DNA of 64,000 nt from an uncultured Eggerthellaceae bacterium (GTDB lineage Bacteria > Actinomycetota > Coriobacteriia > Coriobacteriales > Eggerthellaceae), in contig CAJURX010000002.1 of the NCBI GenBank assembly GCA_910589125.1, forward strand, positions 124,001 to 188,000, read 5' to 3'. The translations under genes and the position numbers were made by a program. Under the pieces are notes generated by a model. The model did no database searches. It worked only from the letters and a program-made list of their open reading frames with translations, and was not told the origin of the DNA. Shown in pieces: positions 52,135-60,291 of this stretch (positions within the stretch are counted from its first letter, which is position 1; every line of letters begins with the position of its first letter).

Positions 52135-54186
52135 ATGCTCAGTGAGACGTTGACCGACCACCTTCCCTCTCCCCGCTCCCGCACCCTCATCACGGCAGGC
52201 ATCCTCGCCATCATCGGCATGATCTTCGCACGATATGCCGTGCCCTTCGCCTTCCAGTATTCCATGAGCTTCTTGCCCATGGTCGTTGCCGCTGCCCTGT
52301 TCTGGCTCTATGCGAAGAAGCTCACCTTCATCCTCCAGCAGTCGCGCGACAACCTGCGCCTCACCATCGTATCGGCCCTCACTGCGCTCCTGTTCTCGCT
52401 GCTCCTCGTCATCGGATCGTGGAGCATCTGCGACGACAGCGGCGCTCTCGGCCCGATGCACATCGTCGCCACCATCATCAATGGCATCCCCCTCTATGCG
52501 CTGATCATCTTGCTGATGAGGTGGCTGGACCAGCGAGGCATGAAGATGGAGGCTGCACGGAGCGTAAGCGCACCTTGCACGGCGAGCGCTCGCAAACGCA
52601 CCGTCATCATCTTCCTCACGCTGCTCATCTGCTGGCTGCCGGTATTCCTCGCAGCATTCCCTGGCTTCTTCACCTGCGACATGACCACGAGCGAGCACGC
52701 AGAGTACACCCAATACATCGAAGGCGAGCTCAATGCCGAATATCCCACCCTCCACGTCCTCCTGCTCGGATCCATCATCACGTTCGTGAGCGACCTCATC
52801 GGCAGCTTCAACTCAGGAGTGGCGGCATTCATCATCCTCCAAGCGCTCATGGTCAGTGCCATCTTCACCTTCATCGTGAACCGCATCGCCCAAGCCACGC
52901 GCTCGCGCCTCTTCACCATCTTGACGGTGGCCTATCTCGCCCTCGATCCCATCATCTCCATCTTCGTGGTATGCACCACGAGAGATACGCCCTTCTCTGC
53001 ATTCACCGTCCTGTTGGCCATCCTGCTGTTCGTGTGGTTCGATCGCAACCGCAAGCGTGCGACGGATGCGGAAGCTCAAGCCAGACGACCAGAGGCATCG
53101 GACACGCAGGCGAAAGAGCGATGGAAGCTCCTTGCAGCCATAGCGCTCACCTCGCTCGCGGTCTGCTTCTTCCGACCCAATGGCATCATCGCCATCATCG
53201 TGCTCATCCCGTTCCTCATCCTGTTCGAGCGCGGCGCACGAGCGCGCGTCCAGATGGGCGCCACCTGCGCCGCCATCCTCGCAGCTTGTTGGCTCTGGTT
53301 CGGACCGATAGCAGGCGCTCTGGGAGTGCAGCCCTCCCCCACAGCACGCCTGCTCGTGCTGTCGCTTCCTGCTCAGCAGATCACCTATGTGGTGGAGGAG
53401 GGGGATCTCCTGCTCAGTGAGAGCGCGATGCTGGAAGCAGCCGGTTTCGGCGAGGTGAACGAAGACGGCGCGGCAGCATTCTGGCCACGCGATCCCCAGC
53501 TAGCCGACTCCGCCCGCCGCAACCTGGCCGCTATGAGCACGCCTGACGTGATCGAGGCATACATCACGCTCGGTCTCAACCATCCCGAGGAATACTTCCA
53601 AGCGTTCATCGACCAAACGCAGGCCGCTTGGAACCCCTATGCCTATGGACGCATCTATGACGGCAGCGTATATGCCGGAAGCCAGACCTCCGTATTCAGC
53701 TTCAGCTGGGATCTTCCGTCCACCTCTCAAACGCTGCTCCCGCCTCTCTATGAAGCGCTCCGGTCGGTATCGCGCACGCTCGATGTGCAGAACGTGCCGC
53801 TCTTCTCCTTGCTCCTCTCGCTGCCGTTCTATCTCTGGATCGTGATCCTCCTCATCGCACGCGCCATCATCACGCTCGATCGGCGCATCGCTGCACCCTG
53901 CATCCTCTTCGCCATGCTGACCATCACGGTGTTCTTCGGACCGTGCGAGCAGTTCCGCTATTACCTGTTCCTGTTCTTCGGCTTGCCGATCATGCTGATG
54001 CTCCTCGCGCAGGGCCGGGCGGCCAATATCGGCGGATGCCCCGGATGCCATTCAGATGAGAGGATCTTCGTAGGTGCTAGCTTTGCCAGCACAACCGTGC
54101 GCGATACCAGTCACAGGCAAGCTGCGCCCCTACAGCATCGTGTTGCCGCATACCAGGAAGCCGACGCTGACGAGGACCCCTCGTAG
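52135..54186 (+). CDS. Large polytopic membrane protein, DUF6020-like
   Basis: 683 residues with about a dozen membrane segments in two groups (~15-130, ~145-400) and a soluble outside loop (~410-560) followed by two or three more helices. The FFTCDMTTSEHAEYTQYIEG, CTTRDTPFSAF and FFRPNGI segments resemble glycosyltransferase-C/Wzy-like membrane enzymes, and the pattern fits the DUF6020 family as I recall it. The last ~55 residues are not membrane-like and are encoded over REP-like repeat sequence. ATG at 52135 follows AGGAG by ten bases; the open frame upstream runs through the tRNA and is excluded. Confidence 0.65.
   Translation: MLSETLTDHLPSPRSRTLITAGILAIIGMIFARYAVPFAFQYSMSFLPMVVAAALFWLYAKKLTFILQQSRDNLRLTIVSALTALLFSLLLVIGSWSICDDSGALGPMHIVATIINGIPLYALIILLMRWLDQRGMKMEAARSVSAPCTASARKRTVIIFLTLLICWLPVFLAAFPGFFTCDMTTSEHAEYTQYIEGELNAEYPTLHVLLLGSIITFVSDLIGSFNSGVAAFIILQALMVSAIFTFIVNRIAQATRSRLFTILTVAYLALDPIISIFVVCTTRDTPFSAFTVLLAILLFVWFDRNRKRATDAEAQARRPEASDTQAKERWKLLAAIALTSLAVCFFRPNGIIAIIVLIPFLILFERGARARVQMGATCAAILAACWLWFGPIAGALGVQPSPTARLLVLSLPAQQITYVVEEGDLLLSESAMLEAAGFGEVNEDGAAAFWPRDPQLADSARRNLAAMSTPDVIEAYITLGLNHPEEYFQAFIDQTQAAWNPYAYGRIYDGSVYAGSQTSVFSFSWDLPSTSQTLLPPLYEALRSVSRTLDVQNVPLFSLLLSLPFYLWIVILLIARAIITLDRRIAAPCILFAMLTITVFFGPCEQFRYYLFLFFGLPIMLMLLAQGRAANIGGCPGCHSDERIFVGASFASTTVRDTSHRQAAPLQHRVAAYQEADADEDPS
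54121..54137. repeat. REP-like unit inside the 3' end of the DUF6020-like gene
   Basis: GCTGCGCCCCTACAGCA repeats the right half of the hairpin repeat at 17698-17722. An inverted, shorter match (GTAGGGCGCAC, 54184-54194) follows at the stop codon. Confidence 0.45.
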
Positions 54187-54398
54187 GGCGCACTTCAGGT
54201 GAGCCCGTAACGCCCTGCCCCCCTGCGCACCCACAGGAATGCCCTCCAACGACAAGGGACCGCAGATGATCTGCGGTCCCTTGCGCATCCAGCCTGGGAT
54301 ATCGCTTGGTGACGTCAGCCTGCAGGCGAACTGCGACCTGACGCAAAGCCCTTGCAGGGGCATGCGAGTCGCGATCGAGTTGCGGTCGCCCCGAATCC
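54187..54398. other. Spacer between two convergent genes, GC-rich
   Basis: 212 bases, no gene. Holds the inverted REP-like match at its left edge, the long hairpin at 54253-54283, and a stretch near 54330-54395 rich in GCGA/TCGC words that can form further stems. Confidence 0.5.
54253..54283. terminator. Near-perfect 31-base palindrome, bidirectional terminator candidate
   Basis: CAAGGGACCGCAG (54253-54265) pairs exactly with CTGCGGTCCCTTG (54271-54283) around ATGAT. Lies between convergent stops. T tracts are short (ends TTG), so strength depends on the stem. Confidence 0.6.
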
Positions 54399-55970
54399 CT
54401 AATGCCTGAAGTGACGGTGTCCCGTGAACACCAGCGCAACGCCCTTCTCGTTCGCAGCCTGGATGACCTCCTCGTCGCGGATGGAGCCGCCCGGCTCGAT
54501 CACGGCCACCACGCCCGCATCAGCAAGCACATCGAATCCGTCGCGGAATGGGAAGAACGCATCCGATGCAGCAACGGCGCCCTTCGCCTTGTCCCCTGCC
54601 TGCTCCACGGCGATGCGCGCAGAATTGACGCGATTCGGCTGACCACCGCCCGCGCCCACGCTCGCGTTATCCTTCGCGATCAGGATGGCGTTCGATTTCA
54701 CCGACTTCACCGCACGCCAGGCGAACATGAGCTCTTCCATCTGCTCAGGCGTGGGCTGCACCTCCCCAGCAACGGTGAACGACTCCGCATCCTCTGACAC
54801 GGAGTCGCTGACCTGCGCGAGCAGGCCGCCCTCCACGCTGCGGTACTCCGCAACCGCGCCGGGAGCATTCACACCACCCGTTGCGAGCAGACGGCAATTC
54901 GGCTTGCTGGCATACATCTCGCATGCATCCCCTGAGAACTCAGGTGCCACGATGGCCTCCACGAACTGCTTGTTCTCGAAGATGGCCACCACGGTCTCAC
55001 CTGTGACGGGACGATTGAACGCCATCACGCCGCCGTACGCAGAGACCGGATCGCACTCATGCGCACGCTTGTAGGCGGTCGTCACATCACCATCCACGCA
55101 CACGCCGCACGGCGTCAGGTGCTTCACGATGACGCATGCAGGCTCCTCGTATTCGCGCACGGCCGCCCATGCAGCATCAAGATCGAGATAGTTGTTATAC
55201 GAGAGCTCCTTGCCCTGGAGCTGAAGCGCATGCGCGAGCGTGGTGTCCGCATTCGGATAGTCATCGAGCGCATAGAACGCCGCTGCCTGATGCGGATTCT
55301 CGCCATAGCGCAGGTCCTGCTTCTTGGTGAGGCCCAGCTCGACAGCGGGCGCGAACAAGGCAGCCTCTCCATCTTGCTGCTCGCCCATCCACCGAGCGAT
55401 GGCACCATCATAGGCCGCTGTGGTAGCGAACACCTGCAGCGCCAATGCCTGGCGCGTATCGAAGCTCGTCCGACCGTCGAGCTCGCGCATCTCGTCCAGG
55501 ATGTCCCCATAGCTCGCAGGATCGGTGACCACCGTCACGCTGGCGAAGTTCTTCGCTGCGGAGCGCAGCATGGACGGCCCTCCGATATCGATGTTCTCGA
55601 TGCACTGCGCGAAGCCAGCACCTGAATCGACCGTCTTCTGGAATGCGTACAGGTTCACGACCACCATGTCGATCATCTCGATGCCATGCTCTGCTGCCTG
55701 GCTCATATGGGCCGCATCGTCGCGCTTCGCCAGAAGGCCGCCATGGACGCGCGGATGCAGCGTCTTGACGCGGCCGTCCATCATCTCAGGGAACTGCGTG
55801 ACCTCATCGATCGGTGTCACGGGGATTCCCGCATCGGCGATGGCGCGAGCCGTGCCGCCCGTCGAGATGATCTGACAGCCGAACTCATCCACCAGCGCTT
55901 TCGCGAAGTCCACTACGCCCGTCTTGTCCGTGACGGACATCAGCACTCGCTTGATCTGCGGATTCTCCAT
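54399..55970 (-). CDS. purH: Bifunctional AICAR transformylase / IMP cyclohydrolase
   Basis: Last two steps of IMP synthesis. 523 residues, full length. N-terminal cyclohydrolase domain (~1-200): [61 protein letters not shown]. Transformylase domain: [15 protein letters not shown], the [13 protein letters not shown] loop with catalytic Lys-His (Thr where Asn is usual in KHxNPCG), [26 protein letters not shown] and the C-terminal GHRHFRH. Last gene of the purM-purN-xdhC-purH unit. Confidence 0.97.
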   Translation of the reverse strand: MENPQIKRVLMSVTDKTGVVDFAKALVDEFGCQIISTGGTARAIADAGIPVTPIDEVTQFPEMMDGRVKTLHPRVHGGLLAKRDDAAHMSQAAEHGIEMIDMVVVNLYAFQKTVDSGAGFAQCIENIDIGGPSMLRSAAKNFASVTVVTDPASYGDILDEMRELDGRTSFDTRQALALQVFATTAAYDGAIARWMGEQQDGEAALFAPAVELGLTKKQDLRYGENPHQAAAFYALDDYPNADTTLAHALQLQGKELSYNNYLDLDAAWAAVREYEEPACVIVKHLTPCGVCVDGDVTTAYKRAHECDPVSAYGGVMAFNRPVTGETVVAIFENKQFVEAIVAPEFSGDACEMYASKPNCRLLATGGVNAPGAVAEYRSVEGGLLAQVSDSVSEDAESFTVAGEVQPTPEQMEELMFAWRAVKSVKSNAILIAKDNASVGAGGGQPNRVNSARIAVEQAGDKAKGAVAASDAFFPFRDGFDVLADAGVVAVIEPGGSIRDEEVIQAANEKGVALVFTGHRHFRH

Positions 55971-55980
55971 GGATGCTCTC

Positions 55981-56970
55981 CTACCTTCCCAGTGACTCCT
56001 CGTGGCGCTCCCGCGCCTCCTTGCTATACCGATCTTGATACCGAACGTCTATCAGCTCCGCCACGATGGCGATCGCCAGCTCAGCAGGCGTCTTCGCACC
56101 GAACTTGAGCCCGATCGGGCGCTTGATGCGCTCCCAATCCTCTTCCGTGATGCCAGCGCTCACCACGAGGTCATGCACCGTGGAGTTCTTGCCTGCGCAC
56201 CCCATCATCCCAACATACCTCACGCCACCTTCGAGCGCCCAGATGCATCCTTCCGGATCGAACATGTGCCCGCGCGTGAGGACGCAGACGTAGTCGCTCG
56301 GAGATGCGCTCATGTTGGCGAGCTCATGGAAATCCCCGCCATGCAGCATCACGCGAGCAGCGTCGGGGAAGCGCTCCTCGTTGAGGTAGGCCGGATCGTA
56401 GTCGACCACCTTCACGTCGAATCCCACATGCTCAGCCAGCCGAGCCAGCTCCACCGCAACATCCGACGCCCCCAAGAGCCACACGCGCACCGATCCGAAC
56501 AAGGGCACGCTCGTCCACGTGAGCCCCTCGAATTGCTGATTGTGCATGGAAGGGCCGCGCGTGACATCCTTCATCTGGAAAGCATCGCGAGCGCTGTATC
56601 CATGCGCTGCCACGATCTCCTTCGCATCGTTGCAGAAGAACAGGAACGAGTCCCCGTTCGCAGAGCCCTCATCACCGTACTTCTTCGTGACCTCATTGTC
56701 GGTGTTCGCCATGGCCTGCACATCGTCATAGACCACTTTGAATCCGAGCCACGCCAGATCCCCCTCATCCATAGCCTGCAGCGCGCGGCTAAGGACCGGG
56801 ATATCTGCCTGCGTGAGCGCATCTGCTATGACCGCGAGGGAGTCAGGGCCAAGATGGTCATTGCCTGCAGTAGCCTCTTCGGAGAAGGCGGGGAAGTCCT
56901 CGAGCGAGAGCGTGGGTGCACGCCCTGCCTCCAGGTCAGCTATGACAGCCTCCAGCGCTTCCCTTCTCAT
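55981..56970 (-). CDS. XdhC/CoxI family protein
   Basis: 329 residues. N-terminal part ~100-160 has XdhC_CoxI-like features and the C-terminal Rossmann domain (~165-300) reads VWLLGASDVAVELARLAEHV ... DYDPAYL ... YVCVLTRGHMFD ... YVGMMGCAGK. XdhC proteins insert or sulfurylate the molybdenum cofactor of xanthine-dehydrogenase-type enzymes. Its ATG overlaps the purN stop by four bases and its stop lies ten bases before purH, so it is embedded in the purine operon, an unusual place. No xanthine dehydrogenase gene is in view. The Cys of the N-terminal XdhC motif is replaced or shifted (only FFCND is seen). Confidence 0.82.
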   Translation of the reverse strand: MRREALEAVIADLEAGRAPTLSLEDFPAFSEEATAGNDHLGPDSLAVIADALTQADIPVLSRALQAMDEGDLAWLGFKVVYDDVQAMANTDNEVTKKYGDEGSANGDSFLFFCNDAKEIVAAHGYSARDAFQMKDVTRGPSMHNQQFEGLTWTSVPLFGSVRVWLLGASDVAVELARLAEHVGFDVKVVDYDPAYLNEERFPDAARVMLHGGDFHELANMSASPSDYVCVLTRGHMFDPEGCIWALEGGVRYVGMMGCAGKNSTVHDLVVSAGITEEDWERIKRPIGLKFGAKTPAELAIAIVAELIDVRYQDRYSKEARERHEESLGR

Positions 56971-57575
56971 GAGATGCGCACCTTCCTCTCCGCATCGATG
57001 GATATCCTGCCCTCTGCCAACAGGCGCAGGACCTCGGGATACAGCACGTGCTCAGTGGCGTGGATGCGCTCCTCGAGCGCATCGATCCCATCCGTCTCCA
57101 AAACGGGCACGGCGCGCTGCGCCACGATGGGGCCCTTGTCGTAGTCCTCATTGGCGAAATGCACGGTCACGCCGGTGACCTTCACGCCAGCATCCCAAGC
57201 ATCTTGGATGGCGTGGGCACCCTTGAATGACGGCAAGAGCGCTGGATGCAGATTGAGCACGCGATCCGGGAAGGCGTCCAACATGACCGGGGTGAGCTTG
57301 CGCATGTATCCCGCCATGACGATGTACTCCGCCCCAGCATCCTTCATCTGCTCAGCGATGAGCGCATCCGCGGCGCTTGGATCCTCGTACACCGTGCGAT
57401 CGAGAGCGCAGGTAGGTATGCCCGCCCTCTCCGCACGCGTTATCCCGAATGCATCGGGCCGCGATGACACGACGCGCACGATCTCCACGGGCAGGCCGCC
57501 CTCGATGGCATCGATGATGGCTTGCAGATTCGTCCCGCTCCCCGAGAGCAGCACGCCGATCTTGAGAGCGCTCAT
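56967..57575 (-). CDS. purN: Phosphoribosylglycinamide formyltransferase
   Basis: Formylates GAR with 10-formyl-THF in purine synthesis. 202 residues. GVLLSGSGTNLQAIID at the phosphate-binding loop, VVSSRPDAFGITRAE, MAGYMRKLTPVML, the catalytic Asn-His in LNLHPALLPSFKGAHAI and TVHFANEDYDKGPIVAQ with the catalytic Asp. Overlaps purM upstream and xdhC downstream by four bases each. Confidence 0.97.
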   Translation of the reverse strand: MSALKIGVLLSGSGTNLQAIIDAIEGGLPVEIVRVVSSRPDAFGITRAERAGIPTCALDRTVYEDPSAADALIAEQMKDAGAEYIVMAGYMRKLTPVMLDAFPDRVLNLHPALLPSFKGAHAIQDAWDAGVKVTGVTVHFANEDYDKGPIVAQRAVPVLETDGIDALEERIHATEHVLYPEVLRLLAEGRISIDAERKVRIS

Positions 57576-58621
57576 CGGTAGGCCACCTGACCGGTACCCG
57601 CCACGGTCGCGCCCACGATATGCGCATCTTCGCCCATGTCCTTCAGATGGGCCATGACAGCATCGGCCTCATCAGCCGACACGACCAAGATCATCCCCAG
57701 CCCCATGTTGAAGGTCTTGAGCGCCTCCTCCTGCGAGAGGTTCGCCGCATCGCAGATGAAGCGGATGATGGGGAGCTCCGGCCATGACCCCAAGTTGACC
57801 TCTGCATCCACATCGCTGGGCAGAGCGCGATCCAGGTTCTCGGATATGCCGCCTCCGGTGATGTGAGCCAAGGAGTGGATGGCGCCCGGGAGCGTGCGCA
57901 TGATGCTCGTGACCTGCTTAACGTAGATGCGCGTGGGTTGCAGGAGCGCTTCCAAGATGGATGCGCCGTCAAGCCATTCACGCGGCTCGGTCAGCTCCTC
58001 CATGGTCTTGCCCTCGAACGCCACCTTGCGCACGAGCGAATATCCGTTGGAATGGATGCCAGACGAGGGAAGCCCGATGAGCACATCCCCCACGCGGACA
58101 TGCGCAGGATCGAGCATCTTCGGCCGATCCACCACGCCGACGCAGAAGCCGGAGAGGTCATAATCATCCGGGTCCATGACGCCAGGATGCTCCGCCATCT
58201 CGCCACCGATGAGCGAGCAGCCCGCGAGCTTGCATCCCTCCGCAACGCCCTCCACGATGGCAGCGGCCGCATCAGCGGTCAGCTTGCCAACAGCCATGTA
58301 ATCAAGGAAGAACAGCGGCTCTGCACCCGTGGCCAGGATATCGTTCACGCACATGGCCACAAGGTCGATCCCGACGGTGTTGTGCACCCCGGCCGCCTGG
58401 GCCAGCTTCAGCTTCGTGCCCACGCCATCAGTGCCGCTGACCAGGATGGGATCGTCCATATCCTTCGCCGCAGATATGCTGAACAGCCCTCCGAACCCGC
58501 CGATGTCGCCGATCACCTCCGGCCTGTACGTTTGGCGCACGATGGACTTGATGGCGTCCACCGCTCGCGCACCTTCCGCCGTATCAACGCCCGCGCTTGC
58601 ATAGGTGACTTCTTCGGCCAT
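57572..58621 (-). CDS. purM: Phosphoribosylformylglycinamidine cyclo-ligase
   Basis: Closes the imidazole ring of AIR with ATP. 349 residues. ATP-binding GIDLVAMCVNDILATGAEPLFFLDY, SLIGGEMAEHPG, GDVLIGLPSSGIHSNGYSLVR and AHITGGGISENLDR are typical. The start at 58621 has GGAGGAG upstream. First gene of the purine unit. Confidence 0.97.
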   Translation of the reverse strand: MAEEVTYASAGVDTAEGARAVDAIKSIVRQTYRPEVIGDIGGFGGLFSISAAKDMDDPILVSGTDGVGTKLKLAQAAGVHNTVGIDLVAMCVNDILATGAEPLFFLDYMAVGKLTADAAAAIVEGVAEGCKLAGCSLIGGEMAEHPGVMDPDDYDLSGFCVGVVDRPKMLDPAHVRVGDVLIGLPSSGIHSNGYSLVRKVAFEGKTMEELTEPREWLDGASILEALLQPTRIYVKQVTSIMRTLPGAIHSLAHITGGGISENLDRALPSDVDAEVNLGSWPELPIIRFICDAANLSQEEALKTFNMGLGMILVVSADEADAVMAHLKDMGEDAHIVGATVAGTGQVAYR

Positions 58622-58768
58622 GCGCACTCCTCCGAGAGACGGTTATGGGAATGTGCTCATTCTAGCCGAATGCGCCCATGGGCTTGGGATGCATCCTCGC
58701 ATGGAGCGCTTCTCGGGTCTGATGGGATGCGTCAGGACAGACGGCTTGCAAGGCGACAGGCAACGAGC

Positions 58769-59941
58769 TCAGCTCAAGCGCTCGTCCACCATGCCCTGCA
58801 CATCAGCGACCTCGCCCTCATCTATGAGCGCATTGCCCCGCGCCTCGTCAGAACCTGCAGGCAGGAACTCATCCACGCTACAGAACGTCACGATCCTGTT
58901 CTGATGATCGGGCTGGCTGCATGTGGAGAAGGCGAACACCTGCTTGACCTTGTCGGCGGGAAGAGGTGCTGGATCGGGCGTGACGAGGGAATCATCAAGG
59001 CGCGCCTGCACATATGCGGCAAGCTCCTCAGCGGTCGGGAAGTTCGGGATGACGATATCCGTGGAGCTCCCCGGGACCTTATCGCACGCGAAGGAGGTCA
59101 TGCGGAAGTTCCCCACGGGGGTGAGCACGTAGATGGTGCGATGCTCGTTGAAGGCCTGCGTATCAGCCACATCGGCGAACAGGGCGAACATGGAGCCGTT
59201 GTTCAGGTGATGCCCATAGATGACGTTGACCTGATCCGTCCATTCCGGAGAGTTCACACCCGCCAGCATGATGGTGCCGTACTCAGCGCCGAACGTGCCG
59301 GCAGAATTGTCGCCGAACGTGCGCTTCAGATAGTACTCGTCATCATCCTCGCGCCAGACGATCGGGTAGTTGACCACCGTTCCCGGCACATACACCCACC
59401 CGACCACGTCAGGATTGATGGCGCGTAGACCATCCCAATCCACTTGGAAGCTGGCCAGCGTGGTCACGCCTGTGGGATCATCCACCTGCATGTACTCCTG
59501 AGCCAGCTCGTCATATTCGCTCTGGCCCTGCCAATAGGTATAGAAGATGTACCCCACGCATGCCAGCGCCCCGAGCAGGACGATGAGGGACAAGAAGAAC
59601 ATGACGCGCCAGACACCACCGCGGCGCGCCCCCTTGCCGTAGCGCACATCAGCATGCTGCGACGCAGAGGTGGTCCTCACCGGATTCACCCCGCCCGCAT
59701 AGACTTGGCCTTGCGGTTGCACGGGCTGCCATGCCGGGGCGGCTTGATGCTGTTGAGAAGGCGGCACCTGCCCCGATGAGGGCATCGGTTGCTGCCATGA
59801 GGATGGCTGTCCCCACGCGCTCTGACCAGGCTGCTGCATCGGCTGCTGAGCGTGCTGCTGCGCAGGTGGCTGAGCAGGCTGACGAAAGCCCTGGGGAGGG
59901 CGCTGTCCTGATGCGTTCGGATCGTATGAGGTGCCTGGCAT
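58769..59941 (-). CDS. Class B sortase
   Basis: Membrane transpeptidase that anchors surface proteins to the wall. 390 residues: ~105-residue cytoplasmic region rich in Pro and Gln, a membrane helix (VMFFLSLIVLLGALACVGYIF, ~113-133), and a sortase domain with catalytic His in IYGHHLNNGSMF (~245), Cys in FAFSTCSQ (~347) and Arg in HQNRIVTFC. The position of the TLxTC-like Cys and the long loop before it fit class B. The Pro/Gln-rich N-terminus is unusual. Preceded by the 39-residue membrane peptide gene. No substrate or pilin gene nearby. Confidence 0.9.
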   Translation of the reverse strand: MPGTSYDPNASGQRPPQGFRQPAQPPAQQHAQQPMQQPGQSAWGQPSSWQQPMPSSGQVPPSQQHQAAPAWQPVQPQGQVYAGGVNPVRTTSASQHADVRYGKGARRGGVWRVMFFLSLIVLLGALACVGYIFYTYWQGQSEYDELAQEYMQVDDPTGVTTLASFQVDWDGLRAINPDVVGWVYVPGTVVNYPIVWREDDDEYYLKRTFGDNSAGTFGAEYGTIMLAGVNSPEWTDQVNVIYGHHLNNGSMFALFADVADTQAFNEHRTIYVLTPVGNFRMTSFACDKVPGSSTDIVIPNFPTAEELAAYVQARLDDSLVTPDPAPLPADKVKQVFAFSTCSQPDHQNRIVTFCSVDEFLPAGSDEARGNALIDEGEVADVQGMVDERLS

Positions 59942-59957
59942 CCTGAGAGCGCAGTCC

Positions 59958-60077
59958 TTATTTCTTCTTCATCTCGTCGATGAAGCCCTTTGCGACGAAG
60001 GCGACGATGATGATCACGATGACAGCGATGATGATGCCGATGGCCCACGGTTCGATCTGCATGCCGAAAAGCTCCAT
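59958..60077 (-). CDS. 39-residue single-helix membrane peptide
   Basis: Begins [14 protein letters not shown], has one very hydrophobic Ile/Val helix (~13-30) and ends in a charged FIDEMKKK tail. AAGGGG lies six bases before the ATG. The stop codon TAA is part of the AAGGA that could serve the sortase gene 17 bases on, so the two are likely coexpressed. I recognise no family; a small membrane partner of the sortase is possible. Confidence 0.6.
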   Translation of the reverse strand: MELFGMQIEPWAIGIIIAVIVIIIVAFVAKGFIDEMKKK

Positions 60078-60291
60078 AGGAAACCCCTTCATATCTGTTT
60101 GCGTTGGCGCTCATGGTACCGTGCGCCCCGGAATGCCGCAAGGACCGACGAGGAGCGAGGTGCAGGAAGGCCACCATGCGACCAGGCCATGCACCCCGCT
60201 CCCTTGACGCGCTCCCTTCGGCCATCATCTGCACCCGATGGCCGCGCGATCCGATGACCGCATCCCTTCTGGTCAGTCGGGTCCGAGGACG

